Positions 53,166-63,855 of a stretch of 64,000 bases of DNA are shown one piece after another (position 1 is the stretch's first letter; every line of letters starts with the position of its first letter). Below the pieces are notes generated by a model. The model did no database searches and was not told the DNA's origin. It saw only the letters and a list, made by a program, of their open reading frames with translations. Where the stretch lies: contig OY744516.1 of assembly GCA_963556195.1 (NCBI GenBank), forward strand, positions 31,005,793 to 31,069,792, written 5' to 3'. Origin of the DNA: Sepiola atlantica (lineage: Eukaryota > Mollusca > Cephalopoda > Sepiida > Sepiolidae). The position numbers and the translations under genes are program-made.

Positions 53166-53410
53166 GTGTAATGAAGGACTTTTCAGGAACAATTGTTCAC
53201 GTCGAAAACAAAGGGTCGTTCATTACATGAGTTTTTAAACCGTAATTTCTTAAATGTTATTATATTATAGTAGTAGATAATATATTGCATCAGTTAAAGT
53301 TTATAGTATATTTAGCAGGTCAAAGGTGCCTTATGTACGTAGATAGTGTCTTACTGTGTTCGTATTTTTTGTCATTACATGAGTTTTTGAGTGAATAGCC
53401 CATTTGTTTC
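53166..53410. other. Unassigned sequence
   Basis: No gene was recognised. GTCATTACATGAGTTTTTGA near 53371 echoes TCATTACATGAGTTTTTAA at 53220, a short direct repeat. Confidence 0.4.
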
Positions 53411-53560
53411 TGATATAACTATGTAAGTAGTTATAAATAACAAAATAACCCAAAGTGTAAAGGTTTTAAAATAGTACGGTTTATTTCAACGTACATATAT
53501 TGTACAAACAATAGTAACTACAGGTAATCCAATAGGATTTAACAGAATACAATTGAATCC
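53411..53560 (+). repeat. 150-bp dispersed repeat, copy 2
   Basis: Gap-free counterpart of 2611-2760. See copy 1. Confidence 0.8.
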
Positions 53561-53893
53561 CGCTTTGTGTTTTTTTTTAATATAAAAACAATTTAAAGGT
53601 CATTCCTATAAAGTTATGGTCAGAATATTAAACTCTATTAAATCTGAACTTAATATCCATATTAGAACATCTTTTCCCTTCTTTTCGCCTTTTGTTATCT
53701 GGTCAGATTTCAAAACCGATCTTCACTTTTTACACAGTTTTGAGAAGACGCATATGCGTTGAAACACAAATTAATTAGTGTCAACTGTCCCACTAATGTT
53801 TATATAATTTTATAAAAGATTTATTCTGTACTGAGCACTTTTGAAAAAATATTGGTTTTGTGTTAATCATGTCAGTATATTTGAACTTTAATA
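53561..53893. other. Unassigned sequence
   Basis: No gene or repeat was recognised. Confidence 0.35.
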
Positions 53894-55200
53894 CTAGCAT
53901 GACCCGCGTCCGGGCGTTGCCCGGGAGAAATATAAAAGAATGGGAGAATCGTCTGATTTATCAATCGCAACCATTTAAAAATAAAGAGAATCGTGTACAT
54001 TTAATGTTTTAAAAATACAATTCGTTACTTAATTGTATGTCCCCTTCCCCTGAATACAATATTTTTCTTTTCGGTTTATTTTTTACATTTTTTCAATTTA
54101 ATTTCATTACTTTTCAAAATAGAATTAACGTTGATGGATTTTCCCCACATTACTAAATCTGGTCTCGATTTAAATAATGTTTACTTTTCAGTTTTTAATT
54201 TATATTTTACTTTGCAAAATAGAATTCACGTTAAAGTGTAGTATCATTGAAACTACACTTAATCTTTTCTCGGTACTTCTTAAATTTACGGACTGTGCTG
54301 AAATGATAACGTTATTATTTATCAAACCCATTCTTAACATGGGGAAAGGGTGACTTTGTTAACTATTGTGTACTTTCACCTAACAATTTAATAAACGAAA
54401 GATACCGTAAAAATGAATTTTATTTTAAAATCCTATCTAAAAAAAATAGCACGGTCCTGTTCCGTAAACTGCAGAAGTACCCTTTTGTCTCCTGGATCAG
54501 TGAAGGAGAAATTGTAATTTTTGTCTTAATCCGAAGTTTTCCGTTTTGTAGGGGAGATGTATATCCCCAATTAAAAAACGACCTCATGCCCTCGTGTGGT
54601 AAGCAAGTAAATAGAAACAACATGGTAAAAGTGCTAAATAGTTAACAGTGGAGAAATCGTAAAAAAATGCCTTATATCAATCGGCTAATATTACAATCAA
54701 GGAAAAAGTTAGACAAAAAGTCGGTTTTAATTGGGGAAAATCCATCTCCTGACAAAAAGGAGCACTTCGGATTGGGTTCAAAAGAAAAATTACCGCAGTC
54801 TAGAAGGATTTATCCTTCGCTGATCGAGGAGAGAAAAGGATACCTCTGAAGTTTACGTAACCAGACTGTTTTTTAGATTGGATTTCCAAGTCAAAATTCA
54901 TTTTATACCGTATTTCATGTTTATTAAATTTTACGATGAAAATACAGAATAGTAAACATATTTAATTGTGGAAAATCCATCTCATAGCAATAAGAAGCAC
55001 TTTGGATTAGGCCTAAAAGAAAAATTGGCGCAGTCTTTTTTACTGATCCAGTTGAGAAAAGAATACTTCTGCAGTTTACGGACTCGGATCGTGCTTCCCC
55101 TCCCTTCTACATGTTATGAATTTGTATGTAAATAGTAACGTTATTATTTCAGAACTGTACGTAAACTGCAGAAGTACCGAGAAAATATTAAGGCAAATAG
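53894..55200 (-). mobile_element. Helitron-like element with inverted internal subrepeats
   Basis: On the minus strand the 3' end reads CCCGGGCAACGCCCGGACGC then GGGTCATGCTAGT. The hairpin CCGGGCAACGCCCGG plus CTAG T matches the Helitron 3' signature very well (53894-53930). The body carries ~120-bp subrepeats marked by AATTGGGGA..CATCTCC, CTTCGGATT, AAGAAAAATTxxCGCAGTCT and CTGCAGTTTACGGA. They lie at 54465-54575 (opposite orientation), 54727-54865 and 54966-55085, with a further end piece at 55158. No Rep/helicase is present. The 5' boundary is not defined. Confidence 0.6.
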
Positions 55201-55805
55201 CCTTGCAGAATATAATAAATAAAAGTTATGAAAAAGTAGAAAGGAAAAATTGTCGGTATCGTACGTAAAATTGCGTCAAACATGAGAGAAGTGGATGGAG
55301 GATGCCATTTTGAATCAAGTTTGGTAAACAGTTAAGGCGTTTGTTTATTGGTTATGACATTCTAGAATGTGAATAAATTTAGGTGAATTATTAAGAAATT
55401 GTTAGGCGCAAACTCGATATTCTGTTATTCGTTTAATCTTATGAAGGAAGCGTTTCTTATTCAGTTTATGATACCTATGTTACAAGTAATATGTTTAGCT
55501 GATTAAAAAATGAAATAATAATCGGTGTTTCGAATATTAGTTCCTTATTTAATATTATCTGTGGTGTGTAAGAGTTGCGTGGTAAGAGTAAAATATTAGG
55601 GGGAAATGAGTATGCTACACTCTGTTTGGATTACGTATTTGGGAGAGTCAGACATAGGGGTCTAATAATAGTATTCAATTTTTAGGGATGATATTAAGTG
55701 AAAGTTTATTGAAACACGCTCGAGTGAAGTAGGTGAATGAAGTGGTGAGTTTTGTAGTGTATGGTGCATTTATTGTTTTTAGTTACAGGGGGAAAACCAG
55801 TCTAC

Positions 55806-55808
<3 letters not shown>
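55201..55808. other. AT-rich unassigned sequence
   Basis: No gene or repeat was recognised. Confidence 0.35.

Positions 55809-55903
<95 letters not shown>
55809..55903. repeat. (TA)n microsatellite
   Basis: About 95 bp of pure (TA)n, the longest pure (TA)n tract in the window. Confidence 0.97.
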
Positions 55904-55904
<1 letters not shown>

Positions 55905-56186
55905 CAATTAATAAATTAACGAAAGTATGTCATATTCTTTTATATCTGTTCCAATAATCCAACAGCAACAACATTTTCAGTATACGATCGTTTCTGAGAT
56001 GAACGATCTTAATTAATTCCAAGTTGTGTCTTCATCAGCACGAATTCTATCAGTACTACAATTAGAAGTCGTAGAAGCATCAACATTATTCAGCATCACA
56101 TACATATTTCTTATAGAAAGAACAGAAATAAAAATATACAATGATCACAATAATAATAAGGGATACATACCAATAGTAAAAAGTTA

Positions 56187-56249
<63 letters not shown>

Positions 56250-56462
56250 AAGAATATTAAAAAGGATAATAAATAAAAATTCGAAATCAATCATAAACTG
56301 TCAATAATAATCATACTAAAAAAAATGTATATTTTTATGTATGTTCTTTTTATGTAATTGATGATGAATAATCGTAGTGTTGATGAAATCTGTGGTGATG
56401 AAGAAACAATTTGGAATTTATAAAGGCCGTTTGTCTCAGAAACGATCGTACACCTAAACTGT

Positions 56463-56537
<75 letters not shown>

Positions 56538-56845
56538 TATAAGAAGAAGAAGAAGAAGAATATTAAAAAGGATAATAAATACAAATTCGAAATCAATCAT
56601 AAACTGTCAATAATAATCATACTAAAAAAATGTATATTTTTATGTATGTTCTTTTTATGTATTTGATGATGAATAATCGTAGTGTTGATGAAATCTGTGG
56701 TGATGAAGAAACAATTTGGAATTTATAAAGGCCGTTTGTCTCAGAAACGATCGTACACCTAAACTGTTGTTGATGTTGAATTCTTTGAACATGTATAAAT
56801 GAATATGTGATAATTTTGTTGATTTATGAATTGCAATATAATAGC
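55903..56845. repeat. Composite inverted-repeat element with tandem interior
   Basis: Outer arms 55903-56000 and about 56741-56845 are diverged inverted complements (GCAATTAATAAATTAAC, CAGCAACAAC, TACGATCGTTTCTGAG). Inside are two tandem copies of a ~306-bp unit (about 56187-56467 and 56462-56768). Each consists of (AAT)n, (AAG)n, AATATTAAAAAGGATAATAA and a near-identical 200-bp tail ending CGATCGTACACCTAAACTGT. The second copy has a longer (AAT)n. Confidence 0.85.
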
Positions 56846-56945
56846 TCTGATTAACAAAAAGGTGCAACTATTAAGCTGATATCTCTAAGGTGGGGTTGAT
56901 GTTTGTTTGTATACTACCTAGGTCTATGCATTTGACTTCTTTAAT

Positions 56946-56948
<3 letters not shown>

Positions 56949-56997
<49 letters not shown>
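56949..56997. repeat. (TA)n microsatellite
   Basis: Pure (TA)n. Confidence 0.95.
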
Positions 56998-56998
<1 letters not shown>

Positions 56999-57574
56999 GA
57001 TAATCCAGGTAAAGTTCATATCCACAGTGTTTATATAAAAGTGCTCAATAATAAATAGAACTGTTTAATAGGTAACATGATTTGTATTTATGTAAACATT
57101 ATTTGGCTACACATTTGCATTACATGTTTCGGTCACAGTCATAGGGCGAGCAAGCTTCATATAACTAGCGTCTTTTTTACTGTTTAATTCAATGGAATGA
57201 GACAAGATTTATTTCTAAAATGAACAGGTCATCAAATCATAAAGACTAATTCAAATCACCTAAAAATAGTATTATCCGTTGTTTTTTATTTGTTCATTAT
57301 ATAATTTATTAAAAAAATTTTTTTTCTATGAAGCAGGGATTCTGATCTTCATTTCAAGTCGGGGTCGCTTATGAATTTGACACTTAGGCAGACGCATCTT
57401 ACACACACACATATACACACACAACATTCATACACACACATACACGCATACACAACATTCGCATAGACGACGAATATAAGGCAAACAATAAAGAATGGAG
57501 AAATATATTTAAAAATAATTTTTTAGTTACTTTCACAAATGAACTCAAAATACACATTTCGTTTAGTCAGCCGG
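56998..57574. other. Unassigned sequence with a (CA)n patch
   Basis: CA-rich patch at 57401-57455. No gene was recognised. Confidence 0.4.
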
Positions 57575-57693
57575 TATCTGATGATAAATCAGGGGTTAGA
57601 AGCGCCGATTGTAAGTAAAACAGTCGCGTTTCGATCCCGGCTTGAGGAACTTGCTTGTCTAGTCGCGCTGAAGAGCTGTGATACAGCGAAACA

Positions 57694-57696
<3 letters not shown>
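57575..57696 (+). repeat. tRNA-like SINE (family S1), best copy
   Basis: The tRNA-like head GGGGTTAGAAGCGCCGATTG (box A area) and GCGTTTCGATCCCGGC (box B) are followed by GTCTAGTCGCGCTGAAGAGC then TGTGATACAGCGAAACAGT and a (TA)n tail. The post-box-B block recurs at 24985, 30788 and 62621. Confidence 0.65.

Positions 57697-57738
<42 letters not shown>
57696..57738. repeat. (TA)n microsatellite, SINE tail
   Basis: Pure (TA)n. Confidence 0.95.
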
Positions 57739-57744
<6 letters not shown>

Positions 57745-58056
57745 GTAACTCTGTGTGTTTCCGCCTGATATTTGTGTCTTATGTTCACCCAAACCGCTGC
57801 ATAGAATTGCTTGAAAATTGGAATATGGACTACTGCCCTCTCAGTGAAGGTCATAGGCTATATAAGAAATATATCACTTCAACGCTGGGGTGCCCGCTCC
57901 CCAACTGAAAACTGTTGTCCCTTAGATTCAAATGAAATTTACATCATAGGTCAATGACCAAAAATGATGTCTATTCCCAAAATTTCAGCAAATTTTGATA
58001 ATATTAAGATGGTCCCCGAGGGCACTGAAAACTGTTTTCTCTTTGGTTCAAATGAA
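57739..58056. other. Unassigned sequence
   Basis: GGGCACTGAAAACTGTTTTC and CTTTGGTTCAAATGAAAT near 58020 repeat CCAACTGAAAACTGTTGTCC and CTTAGATTCAAATGAAATTT near 57900, a short direct duplication ~118 bp apart. No gene was recognised. Confidence 0.5.
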
Positions 58057-58078
58057 ATATATATATATATATATATAA
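58057..58078. repeat. (AT)n microsatellite
   Basis: Short (AT)n at the left edge of the inverted array. Confidence 0.9.
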
Positions 58079-59580
58079 TAACGAAGATATTTTTTTATAA
58101 AATATTTAGAAAACCTTGCACAACGCAGATTATTTGTTTTTAAAAATAAATTATTTATTCATCTTAAAAACATTTTTTTTTTTTTTTATAAACTTTAGTA
58201 CTTTCGGTAAATCTACCATCTTCAGAAGAATATTTCTTCTTTTTCTTTTTTTTCTTTTTTCCTCTTGGTTGAGAGATTCTCGTGGTCAAGTTGAAAATCC
58301 GTCTAGGTGTTTTGACGAAGAAAGAAAAATGTTGATATGGCTGTGTGTCACGTAGTCGGCGTGGAAGAGTATATTGAAAAGTCACACAATTTGAAGCGTT
58401 GGGTGGGTGGCAATAATAACGAAGATATTTTTTTTATAAAATATTTAGAAAACCTTGCACAACGCAGATTATTTGTTTTTAAAAATAAATTATTTATTCA
58501 TCTTAAAAACATTTTTTTTTTTTTTTATAAACTTTAGTACTTTCGGTAAATCTACCATCTTCAGAAGAATATTTCTTCTTTTTCTTTTTTTTTCTTTTTT
58601 CCTCTTGGTTGAGACATCTTCGTGGTCAAGTTGAAAATCCGTCTAGGTATTTTGACGAAGAAAGAAAAATGCTGATATGGCTGTGTGTCACGTGGTCGGC
58701 GTGGAAGAGTATATTGAAGAGTATATTGAAGAGTACATTTTTTTTTTTTTTTTTTTTTTTAAATGTTTTTAAGATGAATAAATAATTTATTTTTAAAAAC
58801 AAATAATCTGCGTTGTGCAAGGTTTTCTAAATATTTTATAAAAAAATATCTTCCTTATTATTGCCACCCACCCAACGCTTCAAATTGTGTGACTTTTCAA
58901 TATACTCTTCCACGCCGACCACGTGACACACAGCCATATCAACATTTTTCTTTCTTCGTCAAAACACCTAGACGGATTTTCAACTTGACCACGAGAATGT
59001 CTCAACCAAGAGGAAAAAAGAAAAAAAAAGAAAAAGAAGAAATATTCTTCTGAAGATGGTAGATTTACCGAAAGTACTAAAGTTTATAAAAAAAAAAAAA
59101 AAAAAATGTTTTTAAGATGAATAAATAATTTATTTTTAAAAACAAATAATCTGCGTTGTGCAAGGTTTTCTAAATATTTTATAAAAAAATATCTTCGTTA
59201 TTATTGCCACCCACCCAACGCTTCAAATTGTGTGACTTTTCAATATACTCTTCCACGCCGACCACGTGACACACAGCCATATCAACATTATCCTTTCTTC
59301 GTCAAAACACCTAGACGGATTTTCAACTTGACCACGAGAATCTCTCAACCAAGAGGAAAAAAGAAAAAAAAGAAAAAGAAGAAATATTCTTCTGAAGATG
59401 GTAGATTTACCGAAAGTACTAAAGTTTATAAAAAAAAAAAAAAATGTTTTTAAGATGAATAAATAATTTATTTTTAAAAACAAATAATCTGCGTTGTGCA
59501 AGGTTTTCTAAATATTTTATAAAAAAATATCTTCCTTATTATTGCCACCCACCCAACGCTTCAAATTGTGTGACTTTTCA

Positions 59581-59584
<4 letters not shown>
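58079..59584. repeat. Palindromic array of ~340-bp units
   Basis: Two plus-orientation units (CGAAGATAT at 58082 and 58420, period 338) meet near 58740-58760 at a T run. They are followed by one partial and two further units in the opposite orientation (ATATCTTC[C/G]TTATTATTGCC at about 58848, 59190 and 59528, period ~340). Each unit has TTTAGAAAACCTTGCACAAC, a long T or A run, CTTTCGGTAAATCTACCATC, CTCTTGGTTGAGA and CGTGGAAGAGTATATTGAA. (AT)n bounds both ends. The K-rich frame GKKKKKKKKKYSSEDGRFTE through the units is a by-product. Confidence 0.92.

Positions 59585-59652
<68 letters not shown>
59585..59652. repeat. (TA)n microsatellite
   Basis: Pure (TA)n. Confidence 0.95.
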
Positions 59653-59654
<2 letters not shown>

Positions 59655-60228
59655 CAAGGAGAACACATCTCTGTCGGTAAATGTCTGTCCCTAAAAAACG
59701 AAGACATACTAGGAAGTATACTTTCAATGTAATTGTATTCACATGCACAATTTGAATGTGAACATAATGGAAATATTATTGCGTCTCTGGCTGCCCCTTA
59801 AAGAAGCTAATGACAATATATATACAAGGCAGAATGAGTGATTCAAAATCCTAAAATAGCAATTTTCAATTCTTTTTTTAAAAAATAAAACACATTATTT
59901 TATTATCATATTTAAATATCCACGCCAGTATTTGAATTTTAAACAGAATAATTGTCTAATCTGATTGCGCTAATCAAAGTTTTCATCAGGAATGTTTGCT
60001 TTTTACCGTCAGGTTTTGAAGTGAATACATAGCGGTTAAAAATCAAACACCACACACACTCGACAATAGAAATAGATACACACTTGTGAACACAAAAACA
60101 CGCGTGCATGCGTATAGCTCTGTGACTTTACATTATCTACACCAACCAACTGAAATCTACTCACACATATATGTTATGCGTGAATATTTACTAAGTAAGA
60201 GCGACAGACAAAAACAGGCAAACCACCC
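59653..60228. other. Unassigned sequence
   Basis: No gene or repeat was recognised. Confidence 0.4.

Positions 60229-60287
<59 letters not shown>
60229..60287. repeat. (ATCT)n tetranucleotide repeat
   Basis: About 15 ATCT units immediately left of the mariner insertion. Confidence 0.97.
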
Positions 60288-60294
60288 GATATAT

Positions 60295-61570
60295 ACGATG
60301 CTTGTCTAAAACGTATCCTACCGTTATTTTTCCGATAAGGTGGCGCCACTCTACACAGTGAGGGAAGACACCTTCATGCGCATGTGTGAATTTTATCACC
60401 GCCTTCATGCGCGTTAGTCGCCGCCTATCGGTCGCTGAGTGAGGCGCTGCACAACGTGTTCGTCGGATTAACGATTCTCTCAAGATGACTGAACGTGTTG
60501 AGCAAAGGTACTTCATCAAATCTTGTAAAAAGCTTGGTGATTCTCAAAGCAAAACACTTCGTAAGATTCAGCAGTTGTTTGGAGAAGATGCGATGGGTGA
60601 AACGCAAATTAAGGAGTGGTTCAACCGATTGAAAAATGGCCGCATATCAGCGAAGAGTGCAGCTGTTGTTGAGACGGTGCGAAATTTGGTGATGGAAGAT
60701 CGTCGTTCAACCGTGCAGGAGATCGCCCAAAGAGGTCGGAGTGAGTAAAGATTCCGCACATGCAATTTTGCGTGATGATTTGAACATGAACAAAGTGGCT
60801 GTGAAATTTGTGCCCAAGTTGTTGCAGGAACAAAAGGATTTCCGTTTTCAAGTTGCACAGGACCTTCTAGAAACCGCCAACATTGATCCTGGGCTTCTGA
60901 ACACAGTGATAACTGGAGATGAGTCATGGGTGTACGGGTACGACCCAGAAACAAAATGACAGTCGTCGCAATTGAAGCATCCCGAATCTCCAAGGCCAAA
61001 AAAGCGCGACAGGTGCGAAGCAAAATCAAGGTGATGCTGACTGTTTTCTTTGATATCTGTGGAATTGTGCATCATGAATACGCACCGGAACGACAAACAG
61101 TGAAAAAGGAGTACTATCAAGATGTTCTCCGGCGTCTCCATGACGCAGTTCAGCGCAAAAGACCAGACATGTGGACGGCGAAAACTGGCAACTGCATCAC
61201 GACAACACCCCCGCACATTCATCCTAAGTGATCCAACATTTCTTGGCCAAACATAGAATTCCAGTCGTTCGCCAACCTCCAGATTCTCCAGACATGGCTC
61301 CTTGCGACTTCTGGTTGTTTCTAAAATTGAAGACGGCACTGAAAGGTTCCCGTTTTGAGACTAGAGAAGAGATAATGCGGAACGCCACGGTGGAGATGAA
61401 CACCATTCTAAAATCAGACTTCCAGAGGTGTTTCCGGCAGTAGATGGATCGGTGGACTAAGTGTGTGCAAGCGCAAGGGGCCTACTTTGAAGAAGATCAG
61501 GGTCCCAACCCCGTCAGGTATTTAGAATTTTTATTTCTCACCTAAGATCGGATACTTTTTAGACTAGCCT

Positions 61571-61572
<2 letters not shown>
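60295..61572 (+). mobile_element. mariner element, near full length (~1.28 kb)
   Basis: The left terminus is CGATGCTTGTCTAAAACGTA with TCC. The right terminus on the complement is GAGGCTAGTCTAAAAAGTAT with CC. They form imperfect inverted repeats. The length and single transposase region fit mariner. It sits between (ATCT)n/ATATA and (TA)n, with TA at each border. The same termini bound the palindromic derivative at 39256-39827. Confidence 0.85.
60485..61443 (+). pseudogene. mariner transposase (DD34D type), frameshifted
   Basis: The enzyme binds the element ends and cuts and pastes the DNA at TA sites. From ATG 60485: an N-terminal helix-turn-helix part (RYFIKSCKKLGDSQSKTLR, GEDAMGETQIKEWFNRLKNG) and a second HTH (RRSTVQEIAQ). 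The catalytic core is spread over three frames: VITGDESWVYGYDPETK with Asp 1, HHDNTPAHSS with Asp 2 near 61200, and SPDMAPCDFWLFLKLK with Asp 3 near 61300. It ends SDFQRCFRQ with TAG at 61441-61443, giving about 320 codons as usual. An extra base near 60730, a stop TGA at 60957, a frame change in an A run near 60999, a missing base near 61182 and TAA at 61225 make it inactive, although the three Asp are still encoded. Confidence 0.9.

Positions 61573-61640
<68 letters not shown>
61573..61640. repeat. (TA)n microsatellite
   Basis: Pure (TA)n directly after the mariner end. Confidence 0.95.
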
Positions 61641-61645
<5 letters not shown>

Positions 61646-61993
61646 TTTTGTGAGTCATTTTATTATCAACTGATTTTTATTTTGGACTTCATTCTGATCG
61701 TTTCATACTTTGGATCTTGGATTTTCCCATCCAAACTCTATGGATTACAACTCAATGTTCTCATACCCAAATTTCATTGAAGATGTGTTTTTTGCTCACA
61801 ACTTTGTATATTTTCAAATTTATGCTCACCAGTAATTCACTTTTTGCTAATCTTTTTCCTCTAATGAAAAATGCTTCTTTTCGAAAATTCATGGATTAAG
61901 GAAAATAATTCTTTAATGTTCCTTTTTTGAATATTTGATTAATTAAAAAATATTGTATTTTATTTAATTTTTATTTTCATCATTCATTTTCTT
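61641..61993. other. AT-rich sequence with a hairpin-arm relic
   Basis: The last part, AATATTGTATTTTATTTAAT then TTTTATTTTCATCATTCATT, resembles the right arm of the hairpin at 25076-25290. No gene was recognised. Confidence 0.45.
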
Positions 61994-61998
61994 ATATA

Positions 61999-62043
<45 letters not shown>

Positions 62044-62064
62044 TATATATATACATATACATAT

Positions 62065-62096
<32 letters not shown>

Positions 62097-62122
62097 CATA
62101 TTATATATATACACATACATAT

Positions 62123-62153
<31 letters not shown>

Positions 62154-62160
62154 ATAAATG

Positions 62161-62199
<39 letters not shown>

Positions 62200-62211
62200 G
62201 TATATATATAC
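61994..62211. repeat. (TA)n / ATACATATT microsatellite cluster
   Basis: Interrupted (TA)n with repeated ACATATACATATTATATATA units. Confidence 0.95.
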
Positions 62212-62520
62212 TTATGTTTTATAAAAAATATTTATTATTCACATACATAGGGAGAGAAATATTGCTTAATTAGAAACTGTTCATACTTCTCTCAAAGGTC
62301 TCAATTTTAACGGAGCTTCAACAATTAGTATTCTATTAACAAATATTTATTACCCACATAGATAACGGGATGTTCATGTGCCGACTTGATGTTGTTCAAG
62401 TATGCTCTTAATTTTTTCCATAAAAAAAAGCATTGAATTCTCTCTAATACCAACATCGTAAATAATGTATACAAATGAATACAATCATTCATTTATAAGC
62501 GATGTATATATCTTCCATTT
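62212..62520. other. AT-rich unassigned sequence
   Basis: ATAAAAAATATTTATTATTCACATA near 62221 recurs as ACAAATATTTATTACCCACATA near 62340. No gene was recognised. Confidence 0.4.
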
Positions 62521-62524
62521 ATCA

Positions 62525-62660
62525 GCAAGCGAGTTGGCTCAGGGAATAGAGTATCGGATTGTCTGTATAGATAGTGACTAATGTCCTAGTTTCGAATCTT
62601 AGGATTTATGCGCTAGTTATGTCTAGCCGCACTGATCAGAATTGAAAGTATAACTTTGAT
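62525..62660 (+). repeat. tRNA-like SINE (family S1)
   Basis: GAGTTGGCTCAGGGAATAGA (box A-like TGGCTCAGGGA) and TAGTTTCGAATCTTAG (box B) are followed by GTCTAGCCGCACTGATCAGA at 62621. Confidence 0.6.
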
Positions 62661-62705
62661 TTATTTATACAAACATCATTTGGCTACAGATTTGCGGATA
62701 TATTT

Positions 62706-63663
62706 CGGTAAGAGTTTGAATTACCTACTGGAGAGTTTGAATTACTATAAGAGAGCGTGTATTACCTACCAGACACCGTTCTCGAGTGGCTTCGGTCACT
62801 CTGTACAAGGGTTCGTCGGGATTATCTGACATGAGATACTCCACCAGACTAGATGAATTCTTGTCTTGGAATCCGGTAAGACAAAGAGACCACAAAAAGA
62901 TATACTATAACTTAGTTCACGGGTCAATTGAGGAGAGGAAAATTAATATTTTAAACTTCTTTCCTAACTCAACATTTGAAAGATAAAGGAGAACATTAAT
63001 GGAATATTCGAATATTAGTGTATCTCATATAGAGATCAAGTGTAAGCCCCAGGAAAGAGCCCCTTGATCTATGAGAACTTCGACTAAAGTAAAATGAAAC
63101 AAAACACTAAGAGTTTGAATTACCTACTGGAGAGTTTTAATTACCATAGGTGAGCTTGTATTACCTACTAGACATCATCCTCGAGTGTCTTCGGTCTCTC
63201 TTCACAAAGGTTTGTCAGGACAACATGGCATGAGGATACTTCACCCTACAAGTAAATCCTGAGAAAATATTCAAAATAACATAGTATTCGAAGCACAAAT
63301 AAGATCACCTCGACACGGCTATACGCTGGCTCATACGAGGAATGGTGCATCTTCTCCTAGAGATGAAATCTCAAGAAACAGTACTTACTTTGATACTCCA
63401 CCAGACTAGATGAATTCTTGTCCCGGAATCCGGTAAGACCAATAGATCACAAGAAAGATGTACTATAACATAGTTAACTTGTCAATTGGGGAGAAGAAAA
63501 TTAGTGTTCTTCACTTCTTTACTAACTAAACGTTTGAGAGGTAAAAGAGAATTTGAGTTGAACACTTGGATATCTACGTATCTCATATAAAGATCAAGTG
63601 ATTGCTTAAGGAAAGAGACCCATAATTTCTGAGACTTTACACTGAAGTAAAATGAAAAAAATA
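62706..63663 (+). repeat. Tandem duplication of a ~400-bp unit
   Basis: Unit 1 spans about 62706-63100 and unit 2 about 63111-63663. GAGTTTGAATTACCTACTGG starts both, and GATACTCCACCAGACTAGAT plus GAATCCGGTAAGAC occurs at 62833 and 63389. Unit 2 has an extra ~150 bp (about 63246-63388). Unit 1 contains a 66-codon frame (62786-62986, MASVTLYKGSSGLSDMRYS...NILNFFPNSTFER) that is not kept open in unit 2, so it is unlikely to be coding. Confidence 0.85.
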
Positions 63664-63783
63664 GATATGAATAGCCAGCCCTCTTAGGCTCAAATGTATT
63701 TATAAAACATATTTATATAAACACAGTAAGTGTAAGCATTGACTAGATGTTTCCCCTGTGGATGTAAACTTAACTGGATTACA

Positions 63784-63795
63784 ATATATATATAT

Positions 63796-63850
<55 letters not shown>
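63784..63850. repeat. (TA)n microsatellite
   Basis: Pure (TA)n with one phase slip. Confidence 0.95.

Positions 63851-63855
<5 letters not shown>

Noticed and set aside
58164..59501. Lysine-rich nuclear-protein-like frame repeated in the 340-bp units
   Set aside because: The K run is the A/T homopolymer tract and the rest changes frame between units. There is no sign of selection.
60568..61339. Minus-strand frames of 153 and 163 codons
   Set aside because: They are antisense to the mariner transposase, whose motifs are clearly on the plus strand.
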